From contig NZ_CP045429.1 of assembly GCF_005886805.2 (NCBI RefSeq), forward strand, positions 1,148,501 to 1,212,500: a stretch of DNA of 64,000 nt. The letters run 5' to 3'. Position 1 is the stretch's first letter. Each line of letters starts with the position of its first letter. The notes beneath the pieces were generated by a model. It did no database searches. It had not been told where the DNA came from and saw nothing but the letters and a program-made list of their open reading frames with translations. A program made the translations under genes and the position numbers. Source of the stretch: Pseudoalteromonas rubra. Its GTDB lineage: Bacteria; Pseudomonadota; Gammaproteobacteria; Enterobacterales; Alteromonadaceae. Positions 35,172-44,690 of this stretch are shown one piece after another.

Positions 35172-35780
35172 ATGTACCTAATATCTACCAATATTGAACA
35201 AGATGAGTATGGGCAAGATTCATTATCTACTTTCGTTAATAGTGATGAAGTCTATTTTTGCCTAGCTGATGGCTCTGGTGGTATAAGCGGTGGAAAAGAA
35301 GCCTCTTTATTTGCTACAAGCTTAGTTAACATAGCTAAAACTGAGAAATTCAACTCTCCCGATGAATTTGAAGCATTCCTTTTATCGCTAGACGCTACAA
35401 TATCTAGTGATTCAATTCTAGGTGAGACTACGATAATTGTTGGAAAGGTTTCAAATAATGAGGTTTTTGGTGCTAGTGTCGGAGATTCCGAGTGTTGGAT
35501 TCTGAGCAACGAATTTGACTATGAATTGTCGAGTCATCAAATTCGGAAGCCATTGCTTGGTTCAGGTAACTCAAAACCAATAGGCTTCGGCCCTATAAAT
35601 TTCAGTGGCACTTTATTAGTCGCATCAGATGGCTTATTTAAGTATGCTGTGCTATCTGACATTAAAGAGCTTGCGCATTCAAACCATTTGCCGCAAGCAA
35701 TTGATTACACTCGTTTGGCTCAGCTAAAATCAGGTACTTATTCTGACGATATTGCGGTAATAGCAATCAGCGCATTATAA
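35172..35780 (+). CDS. Cassette gene, PP2C-like serine/threonine phosphatase
   Basis: 202 residues with PP2C-family signatures in order: FCLADGSGGISGG (metal-binding Asp), GETTIIVGKV, GASVGDSECWIL, LLVASDGLFKYA and YSDDIAVIAI (second metal Asp). The family removes phosphate from Ser/Thr with Mn/Mg. Shorter than the usual 240-260 residues but with all core motifs. Its stop lies in the left box of attC 4. Confidence 0.78.
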   Translation: MYLISTNIEQDEYGQDSLSTFVNSDEVYFCLADGSGGISGGKEASLFATSLVNIAKTEKFNSPDEFEAFLLSLDATISSDSILGETTIIVGKVSNNEVFGASVGDSECWILSNEFDYELSSHQIRKPLLGSGNSKPIGFGPINFSGTLLVASDGLFKYAVLSDIKELAHSNHLPQAIDYTRLAQLKSGTYSDDIAVIAISAL

Positions 35781-35878
35781 CAAACGCATCGAGCATAAGG
35801 ACGCAAAAAGCTAGTCTTGCGCTCCTACGTCACTTAAGTTTAGCCTAGCTTTTTATGCCGCTCATGCGAGCGTTAGCT
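35775..35878 (+). repeat. attC site 4
   Basis: TTATAAC (35775-35781) followed by AAACGC, and GAGC then GTTAGCT (35872-35878). Inner arms AAAAAGCTAG and CTAGCTTTTT form a clear stem. The best attC in the window. Confidence 0.85.
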
Positions 35879-35891
35879 TAAAGGTTCAGAT

Positions 35892-36215
35892 ATGAAGCAT
35901 AATTTAACCTTACAAGAGGTTCACGTCGAGCTTGAAGAGTCAGAACGGCGTATAAATATGTCTGAGCTTGGACGTACGTGGGAGTCCATAAAAATAGAGC
36001 CTAGCCTTTGGAAGCAAAATCAATACGATATACCTGTGCGGTTTTGGGTTATTGCTATTGCCGGTAAGCACTGCTTGTACTTTAACTTTATAGAAGTTGG
36101 CTGGGGTTGGGGGAAATTCGAGCTAATGGGTGAAATAATCGAATATCAATGGGAACAAGAAGAGATCTATGAAGCATTTCTTTGGCGTTATCATGAGCTT
36201 CGAATCGAAAGCTAA
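35892..36215 (+). CDS. Cassette gene, hypothetical protein
   Basis: 107 residues, rich in Trp and Glu (VGWGWGKFELMG, YQWEQEEIYEAFLW). No signal or membrane segment. Family not recognised. It begins 14 bases after attC 4 and its stop overlaps the left box of attC 5. Confidence 0.65.
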   Translation: MKHNLTLQEVHVELEESERRINMSELGRTWESIKIEPSLWKQNQYDIPVRFWVIAIAGKHCLYFNFIEVGWGWGKFELMGEIIEYQWEQEEIYEAFLWRYHELRIES

Positions 36216-36278
36216 CAAGAGACTATGGCGTCAATATAGTGAAAAGTTCATGTGTCCACGCTTGTTTGGGCGTTACTT
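36210..36278 (+). repeat. attC site 5
   Basis: AGCTAAC (36210-36216) and GTTACTT (36272-36278) with GGGC before the right box; about 69 bases. Confidence 0.55.
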
Positions 36279-36288
36279 TGGTAAGGAT

Positions 36289-36350
36289 GTATAACAAAAG
36301 CTGAAACCACAAAGGACGCAAAGCCGATTTGCGTTCTTTCGTCGTTACTT
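36289..36350 (+). repeat. attC site 6 (no gene between sites 5 and 6)
   Basis: GTATAAC (36289-36295) and GTTACTT (36344-36350), with inner stem GGACGCAAA/TTTGCGTTC. The two sites are ten bases apart, so the cassette between them is empty or deleted. Confidence 0.5.
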
Positions 36351-36474
36351 AGCTTGCTAATCTGCGCCGGTTGAGCGAGGCGTAGTAGGGTTGGTATAAA
36401 AGATACCTTGAGGTTTATTAGCCTGAACAACGCCACAAATGACGATTGCTCTCGACTTCACTAACACCAGTCCA

Positions 36475-37797
36475 CTATGAATATTCCAGCGCCAGCACGG
36501 CGCAGCACCCTTGCTGTGTCTGGCGATTGTGTAAAGACAAACGCCCCTGATGAGCTTCAATGATTTGCTGGCAAAGTACCAGGCCAATACCTGAGCCTTG
36601 TTGCTTAGTGCTGTAAAAGGGCACGAATAAGTTGTCGGTGTTTTTTATGCCAATGCCATTGTCGCAAATGGTAATGCGCACTTGCTGATTGATAAGCTGC
36701 CAGTCAATCTCTATCTGGCAGTCTACATTGGCTTGCTCTGCGGCATCGCAGGCGTTTTTAAAGAGGTTGATAAACAGTTGTTCAAATTGCACAGGGTCGA
36801 CACAGAGCGACAGGTCATGTGCATTGAGCTGATTGAATTCACACTGTGGAAATAGCTTCTGGCTATTAGCGATAAGCGCGTTTAGTGAGCAAGTTTTACA
36901 CTCGGGTTCTGGCAGTCGTGCCAGTTGATTATAGCTTTCGATGAATTTACTGAGCTCGCCGGCGCGATGCTGAATAAAGTTTAGGTTCTCGGTGAGTGGC
37001 GTCTGGATGTCTGGCTCACAGCGTTTGTTGACGATTTTCGCTAAGGTTTGCGAAATAGAGGTGATCGGAGAGAGTGAGTTGTTTATCTCATGGCTCATCA
37101 CTCTGATCAGCCTTTGCCAGGCGTGGCGTTCTTCGCTTCGCAGTAATGAATGCACATCGGTAATAAACAGCAATTTAAATGCTTTGCCTTCACTTAAGTA
37201 TTGTTCTGCATGCACATTGTAGCGTTTGGTTTGCAATGCCACCGGCAGTTCAATTACCTGGCTTTGCCCGGACTCCAGTTGACTGACTACGGTTAGTGCC
37301 TTTGGCAGAGTCTGTTTTGTACGGGTGTCGTCCAGTGCGAACAGGGTTTGTGCAGCAGGGTTAGACAGCGCAATGGTCTGCCGGTCGTCAATGGCTAAAA
37401 TCGCCACATCGATATGCTCAAGTACGGTTTGCACCAGCTGCTGAGATTCCGCTGATTGCCAGCGCTGTGCACTCAAACGCTCGGCAAGTCGGTTGATGGC
37501 ATTAAACAGGGGCGTTAATTCATTTTCATGGGGGCCTGTGTGTGCCCTGAGTGTGTAGTCACCTTGTGCGAGGGCCTCTACCAAATTGGTTTGGGTTCGC
37601 AGCTGGTACACTACTTTTTGTTTGATATACAAGGTACTCCAGGTCAGCACTATCACACCCAGCAAAGCGCACAGTGCCACCAGCCACACAGATATGTCGG
37701 TGAGCAACATGGTGGTAATGAGCAAAAAGAGCAAAGGCACAGCACTGGCAAGGTACAAATAGCAAAGCTGAGACTCGTATGACGCTGACTTAGGCAT
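36475..37797 (-). CDS. NtrB-like sensor histidine kinase
   Basis: A 440-residue kinase: two N-terminal helices close together (VPLLFLLITTMLL, WLVALCALLGVIVL), HAMP-like segment, PAS domain (VLEHIDVAILAIDDRQTI), H-box RVMSHEINNSLSPI, N-box FKNACDAAE and G-box GSGIGLVLCQQIIEAH. It begins five bases after its regulator gene ends and is the last gene of the operon. It probably controls the exporter genes upstream. Confidence 0.9.
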   Translation of the reverse strand: MPKSASYESQLCYLYLASAVPLLFLLITTMLLTDISVWLVALCALLGVIVLTWSTLYIKQKVVYQLRTQTNLVEALAQGDYTLRAHTGPHENELTPLFNAINRLAERLSAQRWQSAESQQLVQTVLEHIDVAILAIDDRQTIALSNPAAQTLFALDDTRTKQTLPKALTVVSQLESGQSQVIELPVALQTKRYNVHAEQYLSEGKAFKLLFITDVHSLLRSEERHAWQRLIRVMSHEINNSLSPITSISQTLAKIVNKRCEPDIQTPLTENLNFIQHRAGELSKFIESYNQLARLPEPECKTCSLNALIANSQKLFPQCEFNQLNAHDLSLCVDPVQFEQLFINLFKNACDAAEQANVDCQIEIDWQLINQQVRITICDNGIGIKNTDNLFVPFYSTKQQGSGIGLVLCQQIIEAHQGRLSLHNRQTQQGCCAVLALEYS

Positions 37798-37802
37798 AAG
37801 TG

Positions 37803-39185
37803 TTATTTACCTGTTTTATTTAAACGCCGGTAAAAGGTACTGCGGCTCAGCCCTAAGGAGTGCGCAGCGGCAACGGCATCCCCCTGAAAGTGGGACATAC
37901 GGCGTTCCAGGGCTTTTTGTTCCAGTTCAGCCAGCGTCATCAGTGGCTCTTGCTCTGTGCCCTCACTGCTCGGCGCGCTCTGGCGCGGCTGCTCAGAAGA
38001 TAAATTGAGGTGCGTCACATCAATTTGCTCGGTGGGCGCCAGAATGTGTGCCCGCTCCATCAGGTGAGCGAGCTCTCTGACATTACCGGGCCAGTGATAC
38101 GCTTGCAAGGCACTTTGTGCTTGTGGCGTTAAAACGCGCCCTTGTGCCGCGTATTTATCTATTGAGCGCCGTAAAAAGTGCTGCGCCAGCGGCAGGATAT
38201 CGGCCTGGCGTTCTCGCAATGGCGGAATATGTACTTGTACGGTATTGATGCGATATAGCAGATCTTTTCGAAAACTACCTTGATGCACGGCGTCATCCAG
38301 GTTGGCATTGGTGGCGGTAATCAAACGAATATTGACTGACTGTGTTTTACTGGCACCGACTTTTTCAAATTGCCTTTCTTCGAGTACGCGCAGAAGCTTG
38401 GCTTGTTGAGAGTAGGGGGTATTGGCAATTTCATCTAAAAACAGTGAGCCCTCATCGGCCAGTTCAAAGCGGCCAATGCGGTGCGACTTGGCATCGGTAA
38501 AAGCGCCTTTAACATGGCCAAACATCTCGCTTTCAAATAAGTTTTCGCTGACTGCGCCCATATTTACGCTGATCAGCTGCTCGTCTTTTCGGGGCGATAA
38601 ATCATGTAAATACCGCGCAAACAGGCTTTTTCCTGTGCCATTTTCTCCTGTCAGCAGCACACTGACATCGCTTTTGGCCACCTGAGATAAAGTCGACAGG
38701 ACGTGTTTGATGGGCTCGGAATGGGCAATCAGGCCTGATAAAACACCCAGCTCATTTTGTAGCAGCTGATTGTGAACGGCTAACTTTTGGGTGCGTTTAT
38801 GGGCTTTTGCAAGCTGTAGTTGGGTGCGAATGATCGTCAGTAATCGCTCGTTTTCCCATGGCTTTTGAACAAAGTCGTTGGCACCCAGTTGCATTGCTTT
38901 GACTGCAATCTCGATACTCCCCCAACCGGTAATGGCAATAATTGGCAAATGTTCATCGTCCGCTCTAATTTGCTCTATCAATGCCAGCCCTTCCTGGGCG
39001 GAGGTGGTATCTTGAGTAAAGTTTAAATCCGTGATCAGTAGGCTAACGGTATGCTGTTTGAGTAGTCGTGTTGCCTGATCTGGCGAGCTGGCCTGTAAAC
39101 TGGCATAGCCTTCTTCCAGCAACAGCAGGCTCAATGCATGTCTGATGCCTTCATCGTCATCAAGAATTAAAATTGGGTCGTTCAT
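37803..39185 (-). CDS. Sigma-54-dependent response regulator (NtrC family)
   Basis: A 460-residue activator: receiver domain with phospho-acceptor in LLITDLNF, AAA+ domain with Walker A GENGTGKSLFAR and the sigma-54 contact loop GAFTDAKS, and a Fis-type HTH at the C-terminus (AAAHSLGLSRSTFYRRL). It should activate the RpoN promoter seen before the adaptor gene of the same operon. Confidence 0.93.
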   Translation of the reverse strand: MNDPILILDDDEGIRHALSLLLLEEGYASLQASSPDQATRLLKQHTVSLLITDLNFTQDTTSAQEGLALIEQIRADDEHLPIIAITGWGSIEIAVKAMQLGANDFVQKPWENERLLTIIRTQLQLAKAHKRTQKLAVHNQLLQNELGVLSGLIAHSEPIKHVLSTLSQVAKSDVSVLLTGENGTGKSLFARYLHDLSPRKDEQLISVNMGAVSENLFESEMFGHVKGAFTDAKSHRIGRFELADEGSLFLDEIANTPYSQQAKLLRVLEERQFEKVGASKTQSVNIRLITATNANLDDAVHQGSFRKDLLYRINTVQVHIPPLRERQADILPLAQHFLRRSIDKYAAQGRVLTPQAQSALQAYHWPGNVRELAHLMERAHILAPTEQIDVTHLNLSSEQPRQSAPSSEGTEQEPLMTLAELEQKALERRMSHFQGDAVAAAHSLGLSRSTFYRRLNKTGK

Positions 39186-39273
39186 AAATGTTTGTTATCA
39201 ACCGCTTAAGTGAACTCAGTGTACAACAAAAGCGCAGCGAATATATAAAAAGCTGCGCTTAGTTGTGGGTGTA

Positions 39274-41709
39274 TTAGTGGTTATGCAGCGCGTGCGCTGG
39301 CTCATTGCTGAGTGCGCGTTGCGTCGGCAGGTAGGTTGCCAGCAATACTACCAGGCTAAGTACGCCAGTAAGCACGACCGCAGTTACAGCAACATCGAAG
39401 AACTCCACGCCAATGGGCACCGACATGGCGTATCCCAGTGCTAAGCCGATTGCCAGTCCGGGCACTGCCCCGAGCAGCAACTGCGTGGTGCCTGATAGCA
39501 AAAACTCAACGGTGATACGATTTTCGCTGGCGCCCAGAGCGCGTTTTACCCCAATCTCCTGAGTGCGCTGCGAAATGGTGTTGGCCATTACCCCGTAAAT
39601 GCCGCTGGCAGCCAGTAACAGCGAAGCTAAACCAAACAGCACAAATACGCCTCCAACAAATCTCAGTGGTGCAACACGTTGCGTGAGGCGATCATCCAAA
39701 GTGGCGATATTGAATACAGGCAGCTGCGGATCAATCTGATTTACCACCCGGGTTAGTGCGGTTTTAGCACTCTGTGTGTCGCTTTGCAGTTGCACACTGA
39801 TGAAAACAGAGGCGCGCGGCGATTGTGCAAAAGGCAGATAGACGGACGGAGTCCTCACTGCTTTATCTCTGTTAGGCATGGTTTGTACGACATGTTTAAC
39901 AACACCAACAATCGTAAACCACGGCCCTTTGCTGCCATCTTCATTGATAAATTGCACGCGTTGCCCAACCGGTTGCTCCGAATTCATATACTGCTGTACA
40001 AAACTGTCTGTGACAATCACGGTGCGTTTATCCTCGGTGTTGTCTGAGTCGCTAAAAAAGCGGCCTTCGAGTAACTTTGCCTTTAAGTGTTGCAATGCAC
40101 CCGGGACTACGGCTACCTGGTTGGCTCTTGGGTAGCTGGATAAACCTTGCTGACCATATTCCTGACCGGCTACCGCAACAGCGGGGCGTTTATCCCCAAA
40201 ACCCGGTAACGCTGATGTGAGCATGTTGCTGCTAAACCCACTTTGGGCGTCTAACTGCGCTTTAAGCGTTTGTACAAACTGGTGTCTTTGTTCATCCGTC
40301 TGATATTGCTCAGCGGGCAGGGTAATTTGCCCGACCAGTTTATCCTGGGTATTAACACCATAATCTGCATAAGTGGCCTTATAGCTTGCAGAGATCATCA
40401 CAGCAGCAACAATCAAAATGGTGATAGATAAAAATACCTCGCCAATTACCAGCGCTTTGTTGAGTTTACCTGCGCCTTTGCCCAGCGCACCGCGCGTGCC
40501 ATCGCGCAGAACCGCATTAAAGTCGCCGTTGATATTTCGCCATGCGGGCAAAAAGCCAGTGACAAAAATCGTACCCACCAGAAAACTAAAAAAGACTTTC
40601 AGGGTGTATGCGTCTATGCCAAAGTCCCACCAAAATGGCGGTCTGTCGGTAAAGAACTGATTGGTAACTGTTTGTGTGATTTCTAACCCCCAGCCAACGA
40701 GCAACAGTCCAATCAAACCACCCAAACCACAGATCAACAGGCTTTCCCATAACAGCTGACTCAGTAACCGTCCAGTTGGTGCGCCCAGTGCAACACGAAT
40801 GGCCGTTTCCTGAGAGCGTTCAACGGCGCGTGACAACAACAAGTTGCCCACATTGACGGACGCCAACACTAAGATAAGGATTGCAGCAGTATGCATAACA
40901 TAAACCACCGACATGCCGCCATCCGCGGTAGACTGGTGCATGGTGAGTGCATACGCGCTCAGGCCCGAATTGGTTTTTGGGTAACGTTGCTCCAGGCGCT
41001 GCATGATCAGCGTTAGCTCGTTGTCGAGTTGTTCAATCGATACGCCAGGTTTTCTCAGTGCTAATCCCGTTACATGTGCGTTTTGATCTCGCGAGACTTG
41101 CTGCGGATTATCGCGCAGAGGCCGCCAAAGCTGAGCCCGGCGTGGGTAGTAATAGCCCTCTGGCATCACGCCAATGATACGATAGGGCTGGCCGTTAATA
41201 TCGACACTGCGTGACAGGATCTCCTGATCTGCACCAAAATGGTTTTGCCAGATATCGTAACCCAGTACCACCACATTCTGCGCGCCAACCTTATCTTCTT
41301 CGGCTGTAAATGTTCTGCCTAACAACGGGGCAGTGCGGGTGAGTTCAAATAAGTTGGCACGCGCATCTGCGCTTTGGTATCTGCGTGCGCCGTCACGCCC
41401 GGCAATATTAACGATTGCGCTACGATAGGCGCTAAACTCACTGGCTCCGGATAACTGCGCTTCGACCTCGGCAAAATCATGAATATTAAAGTCACCAAAA
41501 TTACGCTGGCCATTGGTTGAGGTGGTGAGCTCAATTAAGTGCTCACCGTCTTCAAAGGGTAAAGGCTTAAATAGCATCGTATTCATAAATGAGAACAGGT
41601 AAACACTCAAGCCAAGACCTGTTGCCATCACAAACACGGTGAGTGCGCTAAAGCTGGGCTTTTTTGCCAGCAGGCGCAGGGCATATTTGATATCGCTGCG
41701 AATACTCAT
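39274..41709 (-). CDS. MacB/FtsX-type ABC transporter permease
   Basis: An 811-residue permease with eight predicted helices in two FtsX domains (AAILILVLASVNVGNLLLSRAVERSQETAIR and the matching second half with RTQEIGVKRALGASE, both split by turns). N-terminal helix ATGLGLSVYLFSFM and a large periplasmic MacB-PCD domain follow. Of two adjacent ATGs, 41709 has the better distance to AGGGGA. The gene lies ten bases after the ATPase gene. Confidence 0.9.
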   Translation of the reverse strand: MSIRSDIKYALRLLAKKPSFSALTVFVMATGLGLSVYLFSFMNTMLFKPLPFEDGEHLIELTTSTNGQRNFGDFNIHDFAEVEAQLSGASEFSAYRSAIVNIAGRDGARRYQSADARANLFELTRTAPLLGRTFTAEEDKVGAQNVVVLGYDIWQNHFGADQEILSRSVDINGQPYRIIGVMPEGYYYPRRAQLWRPLRDNPQQVSRDQNAHVTGLALRKPGVSIEQLDNELTLIMQRLEQRYPKTNSGLSAYALTMHQSTADGGMSVVYVMHTAAILILVLASVNVGNLLLSRAVERSQETAIRVALGAPTGRLLSQLLWESLLICGLGGLIGLLLVGWGLEITQTVTNQFFTDRPPFWWDFGIDAYTLKVFFSFLVGTIFVTGFLPAWRNINGDFNAVLRDGTRGALGKGAGKLNKALVIGEVFLSITILIVAAVMISASYKATYADYGVNTQDKLVGQITLPAEQYQTDEQRHQFVQTLKAQLDAQSGFSSNMLTSALPGFGDKRPAVAVAGQEYGQQGLSSYPRANQVAVVPGALQHLKAKLLEGRFFSDSDNTEDKRTVIVTDSFVQQYMNSEQPVGQRVQFINEDGSKGPWFTIVGVVKHVVQTMPNRDKAVRTPSVYLPFAQSPRASVFISVQLQSDTQSAKTALTRVVNQIDPQLPVFNIATLDDRLTQRVAPLRFVGGVFVLFGLASLLLAASGIYGVMANTISQRTQEIGVKRALGASENRITVEFLLSGTTQLLLGAVPGLAIGLALGYAMSVPIGVEFFDVAVTAVVLTGVLSLVVLLATYLPTQRALSNEPAHALHNH

Positions 41710-41719
41710 CATCTTCCCC

Positions 41720-42448
41720 TTAACTGTGCACGACGTCTGCAAGCTCAGGCTGTGCAGCATGGGTCTTGTGATCGGCAATGATCCGGCCATCAAGCACTTC
41801 AATTTTGCGTTGTGCCCGCTCGGCGGAGCGCGGGTCGTGCGTTACCATACAAATGGTGGCTCCTTCCTGATGAAGGGTATCAAGCAGCGCCAGTACATCG
41901 TGGGCATTTTTAGAGTCCAGATTGCCGGTAGGTTCGTCCGCCAGAATTAAGCTGGGCGAACCGGCGATGGCGCGGGCTATGGCAACACGTTGCTGCTGAC
42001 CACCTGATAGCTGCGATGGGTAATGATTAGTACGGTGGCTCATATTGACCTTGGCTAACGCGTCAGCCGCCATCTGCTTAACCTGCGACTTACTTAAATC
42101 TTTACGGTAGGTCAGAGGGAGCTCGACGTTTTCCATCACATCTAAATCACTGATCAAATTAAAAGACTGAAAAATAAATCCTATTTGATTGTTGCGAATC
42201 CGGGCGCGCTCAGTTTTGCTGATATTCCCCACTTCATGTCCTGCCAGCTGGTAACTCCCTGAGGTTGGTGTATCCAGCAGACCTAACAGGGATAACAGGG
42301 TCGACTTGCCAGAACCAGATGGCCCGGAAATGGCAATATATTCTTGTTGGTGCACTTGCAGTGATACATCGTTAAGTGCATGGGTTTCCAGGTCGTCAGA
42401 GAAAAAGACTTTACTGAGATTTTTTAATGCTAATACAGGCTGAGTCAT
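41720..42448 (-). CDS. MacB/LolD-type ABC transporter ATPase
   Basis: A 242-residue ATPase: Walker [14 protein letters not shown]-loop FIFQSFNL, signature [14 protein letters not shown], Walker [13 protein letters not shown], and H-loop CMVTHD. The family powers export of macrolides, peptides or lipoproteins. It is second in the adaptor-ATPase-permease-regulator-kinase operon. Confidence 0.94.
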   Translation of the reverse strand: MTQPVLALKNLSKVFFSDDLETHALNDVSLQVHQQEYIAISGPSGSGKSTLLSLLGLLDTPTSGSYQLAGHEVGNISKTERARIRNNQIGFIFQSFNLISDLDVMENVELPLTYRKDLSKSQVKQMAADALAKVNMSHRTNHYPSQLSGGQQQRVAIARAIAGSPSLILADEPTGNLDSKNAHDVLALLDTLHQEGATICMVTHDPRSAERAQRKIEVLDGRIIADHKTHAAQPELADVVHS

Positions 42449-42457
42449 GGCGGTTTC

Positions 42458-43708
42458 CTAGTTGATTCTAAATTGGTTATAACTTTCGAAGCGGCTTGGA
42501 TCAGAAGTGACTATCTGATCACCCTCTTCAAGTCCTTGAATAATTTGTACATAGTTGACAGAGCCCAACCCGAGTTGCACGGCTGTACGCGTGGCCATTA
42601 AACCATCTGAGCTGAGTTTGTAAATACTGGATTGGGTCTGACTTTGGGTAAATAAGGGGCGTGATACGTACAGGGTGTTATCAAGCTCTGCGATGGTGAT
42701 TTCACCATCTACGCTAAGCGCAGGTCGCGCATCGCTCGGTAATGGCTCGCTAAAGGCAACATCGACCTGCACATTGCCTTGCACAACTTCAGGGTCGATA
42801 CGTGTGATCTGGCCCAAAACCTGGTTGTTTTGGGTATCAATGGTGACCTTCTGGCCCACCTTGATTTGCTGAATTTGTAGCTCAGGGACTTGCAGCTCAG
42901 CGATGAGCGCCCCCTGGTCGGCCAGCTTGGCAATGTTGCTGCCCATACTGACATGCTGACCAACTTCAACGGGTAGCGCTAAAATAATGCTATCAATGGA
43001 TGCGCGGACATTCAGCTCATCCACTTGCGTTTGAATGCGCGACACCCGATTTTTTAGCTGGTTGAGCCTGGCAAAGCGGGCATGTTGCTGCGCTTTTAAG
43101 CTTTTAGCCGATTCAGCCATTTGCTCTTTTCTGGATGCCAGTATTTGGCGCGCCTGTTCAAGTGCAATTTTGGCGCGCTGAAAGTCCAGTTTTGAGACAG
43201 CGCCAGTTTCAATTAACTCAAGGTGCGCCTGATATTCGTGTTCAGCACCGTCAACTGCCATTCGAGCATTGAGCATATCGGCGCGCTGTTGTGCAATCGC
43301 GGCTTGCTCAGCTAAATCACTGGCCTGGTGCTCGGCTTCCAGCGCAGAGAACTCCCACTTGGCTTCAGCCAGCTGTTGCTCTAAGCGGGGATTCGTTAAG
43401 CGCACAATCTCGTCGCCCTGGCGTACCTCTTGTCCTGGCTTGTACAGCAGCGCCTCTACTTTGGCATCGCCACTGGCCGACAGCCATTGCACATTCTCAG
43501 GAACCAGCACGCCATTACCACGCACGGTTACCGTAAAACTACCCCTTTTGACCTGATTAATGATCAACGAGTTGGCTTTGAGCGTAAGCTCCGCGCGAGA
43601 GTACTGCCACACTTGGTAGGTACCAAAAGCCACCGCCACTAGCGCGATAAGTGCTATGACTAAGGTCCGCGGAGATCTTGTCTTTTTTGTCGTTACTGCA
43701 ATGTCCAT
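42458..43708 (-). CDS. MacA-like periplasmic adaptor
   Basis: A 416-residue HlyD-family adaptor with an N-terminal anchor (VIALIALVAVAFGTYQVW), lipoyl halves (VEALLYKPGQEVRQGDEI; ASIDSIILALPVEVGQHV) and a long coiled-coil hairpin between. The ATG at 43708 has AGGAGTG upstream; 19 additional in-frame codons overlap the sigma-54 promoter and are rejected. First gene of the operon. Confidence 0.92.
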   Translation of the reverse strand: MDIAVTTKKTRSPRTLVIALIALVAVAFGTYQVWQYSRAELTLKANSLIINQVKRGSFTVTVRGNGVLVPENVQWLSASGDAKVEALLYKPGQEVRQGDEIVRLTNPRLEQQLAEAKWEFSALEAEHQASDLAEQAAIAQQRADMLNARMAVDGAEHEYQAHLELIETGAVSKLDFQRAKIALEQARQILASRKEQMAESAKSLKAQQHARFARLNQLKNRVSRIQTQVDELNVRASIDSIILALPVEVGQHVSMGSNIAKLADQGALIAELQVPELQIQQIKVGQKVTIDTQNNQVLGQITRIDPEVVQGNVQVDVAFSEPLPSDARPALSVDGEITIAELDNTLYVSRPLFTQSQTQSSIYKLSSDGLMATRTAVQLGLGSVNYVQIIQGLEEGDQIVTSDPSRFESYNQFRIN

Positions 43709-43748
43709 TTTCACTCCTGGTCGAATAAGAACAATTTGAGAGTAACAG

Positions 43749-43764
43749 AGCAGGCATTGTGCCA
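43749..43764 (-). promoter_or_regulatory. Sigma-54 promoter of the MacA/B-like operon
   Basis: On the minus strand from 43764, TGGCACAATGCCTGCT has GG and GC ten bases apart and TGGCAC exact. The transcript start would lie about 30 bases before the adaptor ATG. Confidence 0.75.
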
Positions 43765-43813
43765 ATTTTTAAATGATTGATATTTAAATATTTTTGCTTT
43801 TCATGGATTCTTC

Positions 43814-43843
43814 AGTCCCATATTTGGGATTTAATTTGGGACT
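43814..43843. promoter_or_regulatory. Palindromic candidate enhancer for the NtrC-like activator
   Basis: TCCCA-tatt-TGGGA (43816-43829) lies within a wider AGTCCC (43814-43819) / GGGACT (43838-43843) dyad, 50-90 bases upstream of the sigma-54 promoter. Position and symmetry fit an activator site. Confidence 0.55.
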
Positions 43844-44081
43844 AGGCTCAAAGATGAGACTGGCGGTGTGAAGGGTATTACTAAGGTGGTTAATCAACCA
43901 GGAATGCGGTTTGATGTTTAGGTCGTTGAAGCATTTTTTTGCAGGTATATGTCTTTGCAAATTTTAGTGCTTTTTTGTTTTTACAGCTGGGTGCCATTGT
44001 AACAACCGTAAGCAAGCCATTGATTTTGTCGTGTTACGTTGAATGCCACTCCGTTTGGCTCGTTTCAGGCAAAACCGATAA

Positions 44082-44678
44082 ACCACTCCGTCATTCCGGA
44101 CGCGTGCGAGCCGGGATCTGCTTAAATACCACACGGAAGTAAACCGATGAGAAGAGGAGAGACATATTTCGAGTACACCCACCCAAAATTCGTGTGCACA
44201 TGAAACGTCGTTTATCTTCAGCCTATACTCAATGGGTTTGAGCGTGACCCACATATTTGGTTTCTACAAGTGGACGTCCTTACACCGGCCAAGAGGCTAG
44301 CCACAGGTTTTGACGCGTTTTAGCGGGCGTTTATATAAAGTCCTTTTGAGAACCCTCGTATGTTGTTTATTTATACAGGTATAAGTGCTGGAGCTCATTT
44401 TATCAGTCGTATTTCTCGCTTTCTCCGAATTCTCAAGTCTCGTTTATGCCGCAACTATTCTTAAGTATATGAAATTAATAGAGCTAGTTGTTTTACATAA
44501 CGAGACCGTAAGTCTCGCTAATACCAAGTCTCGTTTTCTACAGACGGCTATAGACTTGAAGACAAGGGGTCTTGGTGGTAGGTTATTGTTATTAAAATGA
44601 ATAAATTAATTTGGCAGTGAGTTGGTTGAGCTTTGGGGACGGAGTTTAACCGGCATTCACGCTAATACACTGTTAAAT
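44082..44678 (+). repeat. Composite intergenic repeat, copy B
   Basis: Carries the blocks of copy A in the same order: ACGCGTGCGAGCCGGGATCT in block 1, TCTCGCTTTCTCCGAA and CTATAGACTTGAAG in block 2 (about 44412-44605), and AACCGGCAT to ACTGTTAAAT in block 3. It holds an extra 250-300 bases between blocks 1 and 2. The right end GTTAAAT (44672-44678) again fits GTTRRRY and lies 12 bases before a cassette gene. The open frames across it (43939-44142, 44385-44600) look repeat-derived. The gap 43844-44081 shows nothing else. Confidence 0.7.
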
Positions 44679-44690
44679 TTCTGAGGAAGT

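Noticed and set aside
43939..44142. Open frame of 67 codons before the second cassette cluster
   Set aside because: It spans unique AT-rich DNA and repeat block 1 and ends inside the repeat; no coding signature.
44385..44600. Open frame of 71 codons with membrane-like start
   Set aside because: It lies wholly within block 2 of the composite repeat, whose other copy does not keep the frame; no ribosome site.
44644..44678. GTTTAAC to GTTAAAT as a complete attC
   Set aside because: At 35 bases it is shorter than any attC I know and lacks inner arms; only the right core site is noted.
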